Of a stretch of DNA of 64,000 bases, positions 26,525 to 34,706 are shown piece after piece. This DNA is from Pseudomonas frederiksbergensis (lineage in GTDB: Bacteria > Pseudomonadota > Gammaproteobacteria > Pseudomonadales > Pseudomonadaceae), in the NCBI RefSeq assembly GCF_003732275.1, contig NZ_MOBM01000042.1, positions 94,739 to 158,738 of the forward strand. The letters are read 5' to 3'. The stretch's first letter is position 1; each line of letters opens with the position of its first letter. The translations under genes and the position numbers were made by a program. The notes beneath the pieces were generated by a model. That model was not told the DNA's origin, searched no databases, and saw only the letters and a program-made list of their open reading frames with translations.

Positions 26525-27535
26525 ATGTCCCGCGTTACCTTGAGTCGCTATTTGATTGAGCAGACCCGTAGCAACAACACTCCTGCCGATCTGCGCTTCC
26601 TGATCGAAGTGGTGGCGCGTGCCTGCAAGGAAATCAACCACGCCGTCTCCAAAGGCGCCCTGGGTGGCGTCCTGGGCAGCATGGGCACCGAAAACGTCCA
26701 AGGCGAAGTGCAGAAGAAACTCGACGTGCTGTCCAACGAGATCCTGCTTGAAGCCAACGAGTGGGGCGGTCACCTGGCCGGCATGGCGTCCGAAGAAATG
26801 GACAACGCCTACCAGATTCCGGGCAAATACCCGAAAGGCGCGTACCTGCTGGTATTCGACCCGCTGGACGGTTCGTCGAACATCGACATCAACGCCCCGG
26901 TCGGCACCATCTTCTCGGTACTGCGTTGCCCGAACGAATACCTGAGCCAGAACGAGCCCTTGAATGAAAAGGCTTTCCTGCAGCCAGGTACCCAGCAAGT
27001 GGCCGCCGGTTATGCCATCTATGGTCCACAGACCATGCTGATCCTGACCCTGGGCGACGGCGTGAAAGGTTTCACCCTGGACCGTGAAATGGGCAGCTTC
27101 GTCCTGACCCATGAAGACATCACCATTCCTGAAACCACCCAGGAATTCGCCATCAACGCGTCCAACCAGCGTCACTGGGAAGCTCCGGTACAGCGCTACG
27201 TGGGCGAATTACTGGCAGGCGAAGAAGGCCCGCTGAAAAAGAACTACAACATGCGCTGGGTCGCCGCGATGGTGGCCGACGTGCATCGCATCCTGACCCG
27301 CGGCGGTCTGTTCATGTATCCACGCGACAGCCGCGAGCCGTCGAAGCCGGGCAAACTGCGCCTGATGTACGAAGCCAACCCGATGTCGTTCCTGGTGGAG
27401 CAAGCGGGTGGCGCATCCACTGACGGCCACCAGCGCATCCTCGACATCCAGCCGGAAGGCCTGCACCAGCGTGTTGCGGTGTTCCTCGGTTCGAAAGAAG
27501 AAGTTGCCCGCGTCACGGCTTACCACAAGGAATAA
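26525..27535 (+). CDS. fbp: Fructose-1,6-bisphosphatase, class I
   Basis: 336 residues. Hydrolyses fructose-1,6-bisphosphate in gluconeogenesis. The metal and substrate site DPLDGSSNIDINAPVGTIF and the C-terminal GKLRLMYEANPMSFLVEQAGG motif are intact. CCGGAGCC lies ahead of ATG 26525. The next gene begins 3 bp past its stop, so they share a transcript. Confidence 0.97.
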   Translation: MSRVTLSRYLIEQTRSNNTPADLRFLIEVVARACKEINHAVSKGALGGVLGSMGTENVQGEVQKKLDVLSNEILLEANEWGGHLAGMASEEMDNAYQIPGKYPKGAYLLVFDPLDGSSNIDINAPVGTIFSVLRCPNEYLSQNEPLNEKAFLQPGTQQVAAGYAIYGPQTMLILTLGDGVKGFTLDREMGSFVLTHEDITIPETTQEFAINASNQRHWEAPVQRYVGELLAGEEGPLKKNYNMRWVAAMVADVHRILTRGGLFMYPRDSREPSKPGKLRLMYEANPMSFLVEQAGGASTDGHQRILDIQPEGLHQRVAVFLGSKEEVARVTAYHKE

Positions 27536-27538
27536 AAC

Positions 27539-28141
27539 ATGACCGCGCCCTGGCAGCCGTTACTCGAGTGGTGGTTTGGATCTTTCGAATCACCCAACGA
27601 AATATCGGCTGACAAGGGCAAGTTATGGTTCGGCAAGCGCGACAGCCAGGACCTCGAAGCGCGGATGCGTTTCGGGGACCAGGTCGAGCAGGCACTGGCC
27701 GGCGGATTGACCGAATGGGTGCAATGCCCTGAAGGTTGGCTGGCCCTGGTGCTGCTACTCGATCAACTTCCGCGAATGATCTTTCGCGATACCCCCAAAT
27801 CCTTTTCAGGCGACCTCAGGGCTCAGGCACTGGTAGCGCAAGGCATTGCTGCGGATTTCGATCGGCAACTGCGACCGATCCAGCGGGTGTTTATCTATCT
27901 GGTGTTCGAGCACTGCGAAAATCTGGCCGTACAGAACGAGGCGGTTTCGCGGTTTCTTGATCTGGTTGAACAGCAACCGGAGGCGGATCGGGCGGTGTTT
28001 GCCGACAACCTGGATTATGCCGAGCGGCATCAGAAGATCATTGCGCGGTTTGGGCGGTTTCCCCATCGCAATGCGGTGCTGGGGCGCGAATCTACGGTTG
28101 AGGAAATGGAGTTTCTTTCAGGACCTGGATCCCGCTTCTAG
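27539..28141 (+). CDS. DUF924 family protein
   Basis: 200 residues. It shows the DUF924 (TPR-like helical) signature LVLLLDQLPRMIFRDTPKSF and FLYLVFEHCEN-like FIYLVFEHCENLAVQN, and the C-terminal HRNAVLGRESTVEEMEFL block. Cytosolic, function unknown. It is co-transcribed with fbp (3-bp gap). The last codons are close to a REPIN. Confidence 0.88.
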   Translation: MTAPWQPLLEWWFGSFESPNEISADKGKLWFGKRDSQDLEARMRFGDQVEQALAGGLTEWVQCPEGWLALVLLLDQLPRMIFRDTPKSFSGDLRAQALVAQGIAADFDRQLRPIQRVFIYLVFEHCENLAVQNEAVSRFLDLVEQQPEADRAVFADNLDYAERHQKIIARFGRFPHRNAVLGRESTVEEMEFLSGPGSRF

Positions 28142-28165
28142 CTTTTCGTTGTTGCTGATACCGCC

Positions 28166-28240
28166 ATCGCGAGCAGGCTCGCTCCCACACGGATCTTTGT
28201 CGCGCTGGAGATCCACTGTGGGAGCGAGCCTGCTCGCGAT
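28166..28240. repeat. REPIN (GAGC type)
   Basis: Inverted ATCGCGAGCAGGCTCGCTCC arms with ~29 bases between, in the convergent gap between the DUF924 gene and the chemoreceptor. Confidence 0.9.
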
Positions 28241-28258
28241 GAGGCCATCAAGAGCGCG

Positions 28259-30151
28259 TTAGATCCTGAAGCTACCCACCAACTGCTTCAACCGCGCCGC
28301 CTGCTGCTCAAGATCAGCACACGCACGCAAGGTCGACTGCAAGTTCTCCACACCTTCCTGGTTCAGCGTGTTGATCTCGGTGATGTCGACGTTGATCGAC
28401 TCGACCACGGCGGTCTGTTCTTCGGTCGCGGTGGCCACGGACTGGTTCATCCCGTCGATCTCACCGATGCGCTGCGTCACGCTGCCCAGGCGTTCGCCGG
28501 CCTGGTTGGCGATGCCGACGCTGCTTTCGCTCTGGCGCTGGCTATCGGTCATGGTGCTGACCGCTTCCCGGGCGCCGACTTGCAGTTCTTCGATCATCTT
28601 CTGCACTTGCTGCGCCGAATCCTGAGTGCGGTGGGCGAGGTTGCGCACCTCGTCCGCGACCACGGCAAAACCACGGCCGGCTTCACCGGCACGGGCTGCT
28701 TCGATGGCAGCGTTGAGCGCCAGCAGGTTGGTTTGCTGCGAGATGCTGGTGATCACTTCCAGAATCTGGCCGATGTTCACCGTGTTGCTGTTCAGGGTTT
28801 CGATGTTGCCGCACGAATCGCTGATTTTTGCCGACAGCTGCTGCATGGCTGCGATGGTTTTATCCACCACTTGCTGACCGTCTTCGGCCAAGGCACGGGC
28901 GTCGCTCGAATGCTGCGAGGCGAGGGCGGCGTTCTGGGCGATTTCCTGGGCGGCGGCGCCCAGTTCGTTGATCGCTGCAGCCACGCTGCTGGTGCGCGAG
29001 GCTTGCTGATCGGAGTTGAACATCGACGAGTTGGAGGCCGCGACGACCCGCAAGGCGACTTCGTTGACCTGGCCGGTAGCCGAGGACACTTCGCGGATCG
29101 AGGTGTGAATACGTTCCACGAAACGGTTGAACGAGGTGCCCAATGCACCAAACTCGTCTTGCCCGTGAATGGTCAGACGCTTGGTCAGGTCCCCTTCACC
29201 CTCGGCGATGTCATGCATGGCGCGGCCCATGGTCAGCAGCGGTTGCATCAGCACGCGGATCAGCATGCTCAGCAGCGCGATGATGATGACCACGGCGATG
29301 ACCATGGCGATGATCGCCGAGGTGCGGAATTCGCTGAGCATCGAGAACGCGGTGTCTTTGTCCAGGACCAGCGCCACATACCAATCCGCCGACGGCACAC
29401 CGTTGACGTGAGTGAAAGAGATGAACCGGGTTTTGCCATCCAGTTCGACTTCTTTCAGGCCCGGGCTGATTTTCGGCGCGCCGTTGGGGTAGGCGTCGGC
29501 CAGGTTCTTGAGCACCAGTTTGCTGTCCGGGTGGATCAGGATTTTGCCGTCGGCGCTGACGATAAACGCATGGCCATGACCGCCGAAATTCAGCAAGTTG
29601 ATGATTGCGCTGACGCTGGACAGATCAATGTCTGCGCCCGCGACGCCAATCATTTGATTCTGATGCTTCACTGGCGTGGCAACGGTAATCACCAGTTTTC
29701 CCGACGATGCCGCAATGTAGGGTTCGGTGACGATGGTCTGTTGCGCGTTGTTGGCTGCCTTGTACCAGCCACGGGCGCGCGGGTCGTAGTCTGCGGCGCG
29801 GTTGCCGGCCGGGACCGAGAACATCACGCCATCGGTGCCGCCGAAGTAGCTCAGCTGGAAGTTGCTGGTATAGGCCGGCAGGTCGATGGCGCGCTTGAGG
29901 TTGGCCTGGGCGCTGCCGTCCACGGCGATCTGCTGGGACAGCGATTGCAGCAATTGGATGCGGCTTTCCAGCCAGGTCTGGATGTTGCTGGTGGTCAGGC
30001 TGCCGAGTTCCTGCATCGAAGACTCGGTACTGCTGCGCAGGGTCTGCCGCTGGCGGTAATCGTTGAACAGAATGAAACAGGCGAATGCAACGGCCACCAC
30101 GAGGGCGGCGGCCAACAGGATTTTGTGGCTGAACTTCATATTTCTGGTCAT
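28259..30151 (-). CDS. Methyl-accepting chemotaxis protein, dCache sensor
   Basis: 630 residues. One helix (about 10-32), a periplasmic double-Cache domain (about 35-275; YDPRARGWYKAA and ATPVKHQNQMIGVAGADIDL are typical of amino-acid-binding dCache_1), a second helix (about 280-302), HAMP, and the cytoplasmic signalling hairpin with the conserved tip EAARAGEAGRGFAVVADEVR. It signals to CheA/CheW. The ligand is not readable with certainty; in Pseudomonas, receptors of this architecture (PctA/B/C type) sense amino acids or GABA. The start at 30151 (MTRNMKF) is favoured over the ATG four codons later. A 280-bp region without genes follows before 30432, showing only a poor match to a flagellar-type promoter. 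Confidence 0.93.
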   Translation of the reverse strand: MTRNMKFSHKILLAAALVVAVAFACFILFNDYRQRQTLRSSTESSMQELGSLTTSNIQTWLESRIQLLQSLSQQIAVDGSAQANLKRAIDLPAYTSNFQLSYFGGTDGVMFSVPAGNRAADYDPRARGWYKAANNAQQTIVTEPYIAASSGKLVITVATPVKHQNQMIGVAGADIDLSSVSAIINLLNFGGHGHAFIVSADGKILIHPDSKLVLKNLADAYPNGAPKISPGLKEVELDGKTRFISFTHVNGVPSADWYVALVLDKDTAFSMLSEFRTSAIIAMVIAVVIIIALLSMLIRVLMQPLLTMGRAMHDIAEGEGDLTKRLTIHGQDEFGALGTSFNRFVERIHTSIREVSSATGQVNEVALRVVAASNSSMFNSDQQASRTSSVAAAINELGAAAQEIAQNAALASQHSSDARALAEDGQQVVDKTIAAMQQLSAKISDSCGNIETLNSNTVNIGQILEVITSISQQTNLLALNAAIEAARAGEAGRGFAVVADEVRNLAHRTQDSAQQVQKMIEELQVGAREAVSTMTDSQRQSESSVGIANQAGERLGSVTQRIGEIDGMNQSVATATEEQTAVVESINVDITEINTLNQEGVENLQSTLRACADLEQQAARLKQLVGSFRI

Positions 30152-30431
30152 TAAATGAGCTACCGCGAAGGGCTGGTCAACAAGGGGTGTCGATTTGCCA
30201 CAGTGGAAGGCTTTGCGCTGCTTCTATGTCGACTGGCAAGCGCCGAAGATTAGGCGGCCTGGGGGAAAACCGACGAAATACTCAACGGCGCGAAAAAGTG
30301 GGCTGATTTATCGTCAAAAGGCTGACGGCGACCAAACAAATAGCCGAATGCTCAGGGAACCAGACAGGAGTTTTCTCTTCTAAGCTTCAGCTTGGCAGCC
30401 ATGCCATTCCCTTCGCCCCAGGAGTTACACC

Positions 30432-30686
30432 ATGTCGCTGCGATCTATCGCCTTGCTCTCGTTCTGCGTGTTGTTGGCAGCGTGCGGCAAGATCAATCAG
30501 GAAAATTACTCGAAGCTGTCGACCGGCATGCCCAAGGCCGAGGTTGAAACCTTGCTGGGCAAACCGACCGATTGCTCGGGCGCGCTTGGCATGTCCAGTT
30601 GCACCTGGGGCGACAAAAACAGCTTTATCAGCGTGCAGTATGCCGGTGACAAAGTGCTGATGTTTTCTGGCCAAGGCCTGAAGTAA
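30432..30686 (+). CDS. Small lipoprotein
   Basis: 84 residues. Lipoprotein signal with lipobox LLAACG; the mature part contains the motif NYSKLSTGMPKAEVETLLGKPTDC, found in the beta-lactamase-inhibitor-like/SmpA-type repeat of small bacterial lipoproteins (DUF3862-like). The predicted place is the periplasmic face of a membrane. Function unknown. It precedes the lipocalin by 33 bp in the same direction. Confidence 0.85.
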   Translation: MSLRSIALLSFCVLLAACGKINQENYSKLSTGMPKAEVETLLGKPTDCSGALGMSSCTWGDKNSFISVQYAGDKVLMFSGQGLK

Positions 30687-30719
30687 ACCGGGGCTATTCG
30701 CCCACGGGAGAAAAAAATA

Positions 30720-31289
30720 ATGAAGCGGTTACTGATTGTTCTTTTTGCCGGCCTGGTATTGGCCGGCTGCGCCACTTCTAGCGTAGATCCGTTGGCACCC
30801 AAGACTGTCAATACGGTCAACCTCAAGCGCTACCAGGGAACCTGGTACGAACTGGCGCGTCTGCCGGTGTATTTCCAGCGCAACTGCGCGCAATCCGAAG
30901 CCCATTACAGCCTCAAGCCTGAAGGTGACATGGCGGTGCTGAACCGCTGTCTGACGTCGGACTGGCAATGGGAAGAGGCCAAAGGCACGGCTTATCCACA
31001 GGTGCCCGGCAAGGCCGACAAGCTGTGGGTCGAGTTCGATACCTGGTTCTCGCGACTGATACCTGGTGTGGCGAAGGGAGAGTACTGGGTGTTGTACGTC
31101 AGCGATGATTACAAGACCGCGATCGTCGGCGACCCGAGCCGCCGTCACCTCTGGCTGCTGTCACGGACCCCGACGGTCAATGGTGTAGTGCGCGAAGAAC
31201 TGCTGAGCAAGGCGCGTCAGCAGGGTTATGACACGACGCGGCTGATCTGGCGCACGTCGGACACCAAGATGGCCAAGACTTCGAACTGA
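30720..31289 (+). CDS. Outer-membrane lipocalin family lipoprotein (Blc-like)
   Basis: 189 residues. Lipoprotein signal with lipobox VLAGC; the lipocalin motif GTWYELARLP comes early (about residue 39), followed by YWVLYVSDDYKTAIVGDP and the C-terminal LWLLSRTP...R motif. Bacterial lipocalins bind fatty acids or lysophospholipids in the outer membrane; the ligand here is unknown. ATG 30720 is preceded by a GGGAG Shine-Dalgarno. Probably co-transcribed with the small lipoprotein. Confidence 0.92.
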   Translation: MKRLLIVLFAGLVLAGCATSSVDPLAPKTVNTVNLKRYQGTWYELARLPVYFQRNCAQSEAHYSLKPEGDMAVLNRCLTSDWQWEEAKGTAYPQVPGKADKLWVEFDTWFSRLIPGVAKGEYWVLYVSDDYKTAIVGDPSRRHLWLLSRTPTVNGVVREELLSKARQQGYDTTRLIWRTSDTKMAKTSN

Positions 31290-31308
31290 TTGCCAACGAA
31301 GATTAAAT

Positions 31309-31412
31309 GTGGGAGCGGGCTTGCTCGCGAAAGCGGTCTGTCAGTCAACAATTGTGTTGAAGATGACGGCCCCTTCGCGAGCAAGTCGAATCGTCGCACC
31401 GCCGCTCCCACA
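31309..31412. repeat. REPIN with an interrupted right arm
   Basis: Left arm TGTGGGAGCGGGCTTGCTCG is intact. The right arm begins GCGAGCAAG but is then broken by ~15 extra bases (TCGAATCGTCGCACC) before CGCTCCCACA resumes. The spacer sits between the lipocalin and hutF genes, which are convergent. Confidence 0.85.
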
Positions 31413-31422
31413 TTTTTTTGTG

Positions 31423-32787
31423 TCAGCCCAAGAGATCGCGCAGAACCTGGGTAAACGCCCGATTACTCTCTTCTTCCCCTGCATGCCGCCCGTCACGCAC
31501 GACCCACTGGCCGTTGACCAGCACATCCCGTACCTGGCGATCACCACCGGCAAACAGCCAACGATTGAGAATCCCGTCGCCACTGGCCGTCGCCAGGTAC
31601 GGATCGTTGCCATCGAGTACCAACCAATCCGCACGCTTGCCGACTTCCAGGGCGCCAATCGGCTGCCCCAGCGCCTGGGCGCCGCCATCCAGCGCGGCGT
31701 CGTAGAGTGTGCGGCCGACCATCGGCTGATCCGCGCCATACAAACGATTACGCCGCTGATCGCGCAGACGCTGGCCGTATTCCAGCCAGCGCAATTCTTC
31801 CACCACGCTTAACGACACATGGCTATCGGAACCGATGCCCATGCGCCCGCCCTGCGCCAGGAAGTCCACCGCTGGAAAAATCCCGTCGCCGAGGTTGGCT
31901 TCGGTAGTCAGGCACAGGCCGGCGATGGCGCGGCTCTTGGCCATGAGCGTGACTTCTTCCGGGTTGGCGTGGGTCGCGTGGACCAGGCACCAGCGCTGAT
32001 CGACTTCGGTGTTTTCGTACAGCCATTGCAGCGGACGGCGACCGCTCCAGTTCAGGCAGTCATCGACTTCCTTCCGCTGTTCGGCAATGTGAATGTGTAC
32101 CGGGCACTGCTTGTCGCTGGCCGCCAGCACTTCACTGATCTGCTGCGGGGTGACCGCGCGCAACGAGTGGAAACACAAACCCAGTGCCTGCGCCGGTTGC
32201 TGCGCCAGGATCGGCTGCAAGCGCGACTGAAGTTTCAGGTAGTTTTCGGTGCTGTTGATAAAGCGGCGCTGACCTTCGTTCGGGGTCTGGCCGCCGAAAC
32301 CGGAGTGGCTATAGAGCACCGGCAACAGGGTCAAACCGATACCGGCGGAACTGGCCGCCTGGCTGATGCGCAGTGCCAGTTCGGCCGGGTCTGCGTACGG
32401 TTGGCCGCTTGTGTCGTGGTGTACGTAATGAAACTCCGCGACCGAGGTGTAACCGGCCTTGAGCATTTCGATGTACAGCTGACGGGCAATGACGCCAAGT
32501 TGGTCCGGGCTGATTTTTCCGACGAGCCGGTACATCAAATCGCGCCAGGTCCAGAAACTGTCGTTCGGATTACCCGCCACTTCCGCCAACCCGGCCATGG
32601 CCCGCTGGAAGGCGTGGGAGTGTAAATTCGGCATTCCCGGCAGTAGCGGACCGCTCAGCCGTTCGGCGTCATCTGCGTGAGAATCGGCCTGGATATGGGT
32701 CAGTACGCCATCGGCGCTGACCTCAAGACGTACATTGTTGGCCCATCCACTAGGCAGCAGCGCGCGTTCGGCAAAGAAGGCGGACAT
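31423..32787 (-). CDS. hutF: Formimidoylglutamate deiminase HutF
   Basis: 454 residues, amidohydrolase superfamily. It converts N-formimino-L-glutamate to N-formyl-L-glutamate and ammonia, the route used by Pseudomonas together with HutG. The metal-binding motif is NLHSHAFQRA; later ligands are in FHSLRAV, VHATHA and GSDSHVSLSVVEELRW. Encoded divergently from hutC, and a HutC-type palindrome lies 27 bp upstream of its ATG, so it is expected to be repressed by HutC. Confidence 0.95.
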   Translation of the reverse strand: MSAFFAERALLPSGWANNVRLEVSADGVLTHIQADSHADDAERLSGPLLPGMPNLHSHAFQRAMAGLAEVAGNPNDSFWTWRDLMYRLVGKISPDQLGVIARQLYIEMLKAGYTSVAEFHYVHHDTSGQPYADPAELALRISQAASSAGIGLTLLPVLYSHSGFGGQTPNEGQRRFINSTENYLKLQSRLQPILAQQPAQALGLCFHSLRAVTPQQISEVLAASDKQCPVHIHIAEQRKEVDDCLNWSGRRPLQWLYENTEVDQRWCLVHATHANPEEVTLMAKSRAIAGLCLTTEANLGDGIFPAVDFLAQGGRMGIGSDSHVSLSVVEELRWLEYGQRLRDQRRNRLYGADQPMVGRTLYDAALDGGAQALGQPIGALEVGKRADWLVLDGNDPYLATASGDGILNRWLFAGGDRQVRDVLVNGQWVVRDGRHAGEEESNRAFTQVLRDLLG

Positions 32788-32813
32788 GGTTCAGCACCCC
32801 ATCGTGTGTTATT

Positions 32814-32829
32814 TGTATATACATATACA
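32814..32829. promoter_or_regulatory. Candidate HutC operator between hutF and hutC
   Basis: TGTATATACATATACA contains the perfect 10-bp palindrome TGTATATACA at 32814-32823 and repeats the ATATACA arm. It resembles the TGTATGTACA core at hutU (34561-34570) and sits 27 bp from the hutF ATG and ~66 bp from hutC, so it could control both. Confidence 0.7.
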
Positions 32830-32894
32830 GACGTTTGCCTGCTCGGTAAACTCCGGCAAGCTAGCAACCTCTAACAAATGAACAAGGATTAATC

Positions 32895-33656
32895 GTGCCG
32901 ACTCCCTCTGCCACATTGCCGCCGAATGCCAATCTGAGCGCCAATCTGGGCGACAGTCCGGCGCCCTTGTACGCCCGCGTGAAACAGATGATCACCCAGC
33001 AGATCGACAGTGGAAACTGGCCGCCGCACTACCGCGTTCCGTCGGAAAGCGAGTTGGTCAGCCAGCTGGGTTTCAGCCGCATGACTATCAACCGCGCACT
33101 GCGCGAGATGACCGCCGACGGCTTGCTGGTGCGCATGCAGGGTGTCGGTACGTTCGTCGCCGAGCCGAAAAGTCAGTCTGCCTTGTTTGAAGTACACAAC
33201 ATCGCCGACGAGATCGCCTCCCGTGGCCATCGTCACACCTGCAAGGTGATCACCCTCGAAGAAGAGGCCGCCGGTTCCGAACGGGCCGTGGCCCTGGACA
33301 TGCGCGAAGGCCAGAAAGTTTTCCACTCGTTGATCGTGCATTTCGAAAACGATATTCCGGTGCAAATCGAAGATCGTTTCGTCAACGCGCTGGTGGCGCC
33401 GGACTACCTCAAGCAAGACTTCACCCTGCAAACGCCTTACGCCTATCTGAATCAGGTCGCACCGTTGACCGAAGGCGAGCACGTGGTCGAAGCGATTCTC
33501 GCCGAGCCGTCCGAATGCAAGTTGCTGCAGATTGAGAAGGGCGAACCTTGCCTGCTGATTCGTCGCCGCACCTGGTCCGGCCGTCAGCCTGTGACCGCCG
33601 CCCGTTTGATCCACCCCGGTTCCCGTCATCGTCTGGAAGGACGGTTCCATAAATAA
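32895..33656 (+). CDS. hutC: Histidine utilisation repressor HutC (GntR family)
   Basis: 253 residues. Starts at GTG 32895 with AAGGA upstream. An N-terminal GntR-type winged helix (about 25-95; VPSESELVSQLGFSRMTINRALREMTADGLL) is joined to a UTRA ligand domain (about 110-245). HutC binds urocanate, which releases it from operators of the form CTTGTATGTACAAG. Followed 10 bp later by hutD. Its own operator lies just upstream. Confidence 0.95.
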   Translation: MPTPSATLPPNANLSANLGDSPAPLYARVKQMITQQIDSGNWPPHYRVPSESELVSQLGFSRMTINRALREMTADGLLVRMQGVGTFVAEPKSQSALFEVHNIADEIASRGHRHTCKVITLEEEAAGSERAVALDMREGQKVFHSLIVHFENDIPVQIEDRFVNALVAPDYLKQDFTLQTPYAYLNQVAPLTEGEHVVEAILAEPSECKLLQIEKGEPCLLIRRRTWSGRQPVTAARLIHPGSRHRLEGRFHK

Positions 33657-33666
33657 AGAGCCATAA

Positions 33667-34236
33667 ATGAGCCAGTTGAAAGTGTTACGCGCGGCCGATT
33701 ACCCGCGCATGCCGTGGAAAAACGGCGGTGGCAGTACCGAGGAAATCACCCGCGATACCGGTGTGGGTCTTGATGGTTTTGGCTGGCGCCTGTCGATTGC
33801 CGACATCGGTGAGTCGGGCGGGTTTTCCACCTTTGCCGGCTATGAGCGGGTGATCACCGTGCTGCAAGGCGAGGGCATGACCTTGCGCGTCGACGGTCAG
33901 GACACGCGGTCGTTGTTACCGCTGGCCCCGTTTGCTTTCAGTGGCGAGAGTCATGTGTCCTGCACATTGCTCGGCGGCCCGATTCGCGATTTCAACCTGA
34001 TTTATGCGCCGGACCGTTACCGCGCGCGGTTGCAGTGGCTGGAGGGCGAGCAGCGGTTTTTCAGTTCGGCCGGCACCGTGCTGGTGTTCAGCGTGGCTGA
34101 ACAGCTTGAAGTGACGGTGGGTAACAGCGCCTCTCAGCTTGGGCGCCATGATTGTCTGCAACTGGACGGTAACGTTGGCCTGCTGGATATCTCCATCAAG
34201 GGTCAGTGCTGTGTGATCGAGCTGATCGCACGCTGA
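33667..34236 (+). CDS. hutD: HutD family protein
   Basis: 189 residues, cupin-like fold. The MPWKNGGGSTEEI motif is the HutD signature, with the WRLSIADI and FSTFAGYERVITVLQG segments also conserved. The family is always in hut clusters; it has been proposed to set an upper limit on hut expression by binding a pathway intermediate, but that role is not shown by sequence alone. Co-transcribed with hutC. Confidence 0.93.
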   Translation: MSQLKVLRAADYPRMPWKNGGGSTEEITRDTGVGLDGFGWRLSIADIGESGGFSTFAGYERVITVLQGEGMTLRVDGQDTRSLLPLAPFAFSGESHVSCTLLGGPIRDFNLIYAPDRYRARLQWLEGEQRFFSSAGTVLVFSVAEQLEVTVGNSASQLGRHDCLQLDGNVGLLDISIKGQCCVIELIAR

Positions 34237-34246
34237 TTCAAAATCC

Positions 34247-34350
34247 TCAAAAGATCGCAGCCTTCGGCAGCTCCTACATTGCTCATGTTCGCCGCAAATA
34301 TTGTGGATGGACATTGAATCTGTAGGAGCTGCCGAAGGCTGCGATCTTTT
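34247..34350. repeat. REPIN (CTGCCGAAGG type)
   Basis: Inverted AAAAGATCGCAGCCTTCGGC arms with ~43 bases between, between hutD and the hutU control region. Confidence 0.9.
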
Positions 34351-34381
34351 GCTTTTCAGCGTTTCCCATTGCGCACCACTT

Positions 34382-34427
34382 TGTTACCGAACGCCCCAGC
34401 GTGGTGCAAAACCACGTTCAAGTAACA
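34382..34427. promoter_or_regulatory. Enhancer region of hutU: NtrC box inside CbrB-like half-sites
   Basis: CGCCCCA-GCG-TGGTGCA at 34392-34408 matches the NtrC consensus TGCACCA-N3-TGGTGCA at 12 of 14 positions. TGTTAC (34382-34387) and GTAACA (34422-34427) flank it symmetrically and match the half-site reported for the CbrB activator, although the spacing here (34 bases) is larger than the reported ~14. The region is 110-155 bp upstream of the -24 element. Confidence 0.6.
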
Positions 34428-34537
34428 GCTGTCCTTCCCCGCGGAAATCCCCCAAAAAAATTTCATCTTCCTCAAGGCCCTTGATCTACAGCCTTTCCAG
34501 CCCTTTCAAAAGTTTTCTTGAACACTCATCCAGCAAG

Positions 34538-34554
34538 TTGGCCGCTTGATTGCA
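34538..34554 (+). promoter_or_regulatory. Sigma-54 promoter of hutU operon
   Basis: TTGGCCGCTTGATTGCA: GG (34540-34541) and GC (34552-34553) are separated by exactly 10 bases. The expected start point is near 34565, inside the HutC operator. Confidence 0.8.
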
Positions 34555-34558
34555 TATG

Positions 34559-34572
34559 CTTGTATGTACAAG
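34559..34572. promoter_or_regulatory. HutC operator at hutU
   Basis: CTTGTATGTACAAG is a perfect 14-bp palindrome identical to the described Pseudomonas HutC site. It begins 5 bases after the -12 GC, so a bound repressor would sit on the transcription start. Confidence 0.85.
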
Positions 34573-34706
34573 TAAAGACGTATGCGTATGAGTCGATTCG
34601 AGACTCCTCGCAGCGTCCACTGATTCGCTTGTGTCGCTTTGACGCGCACAGGCTGGCTTGCCCACTGCCAGGGCTGGTTTGAATTGATCGCTGAGGAGTC
34701 TTTTTC

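Noticed and set aside
30290..30345. Flagellar sigma-28 promoter for the chemoreceptor (minus strand GACGATAA)
   Set aside because: The -10 match is good but no TAAA/TCAAG-type -35 lies at the required 15-base spacing.
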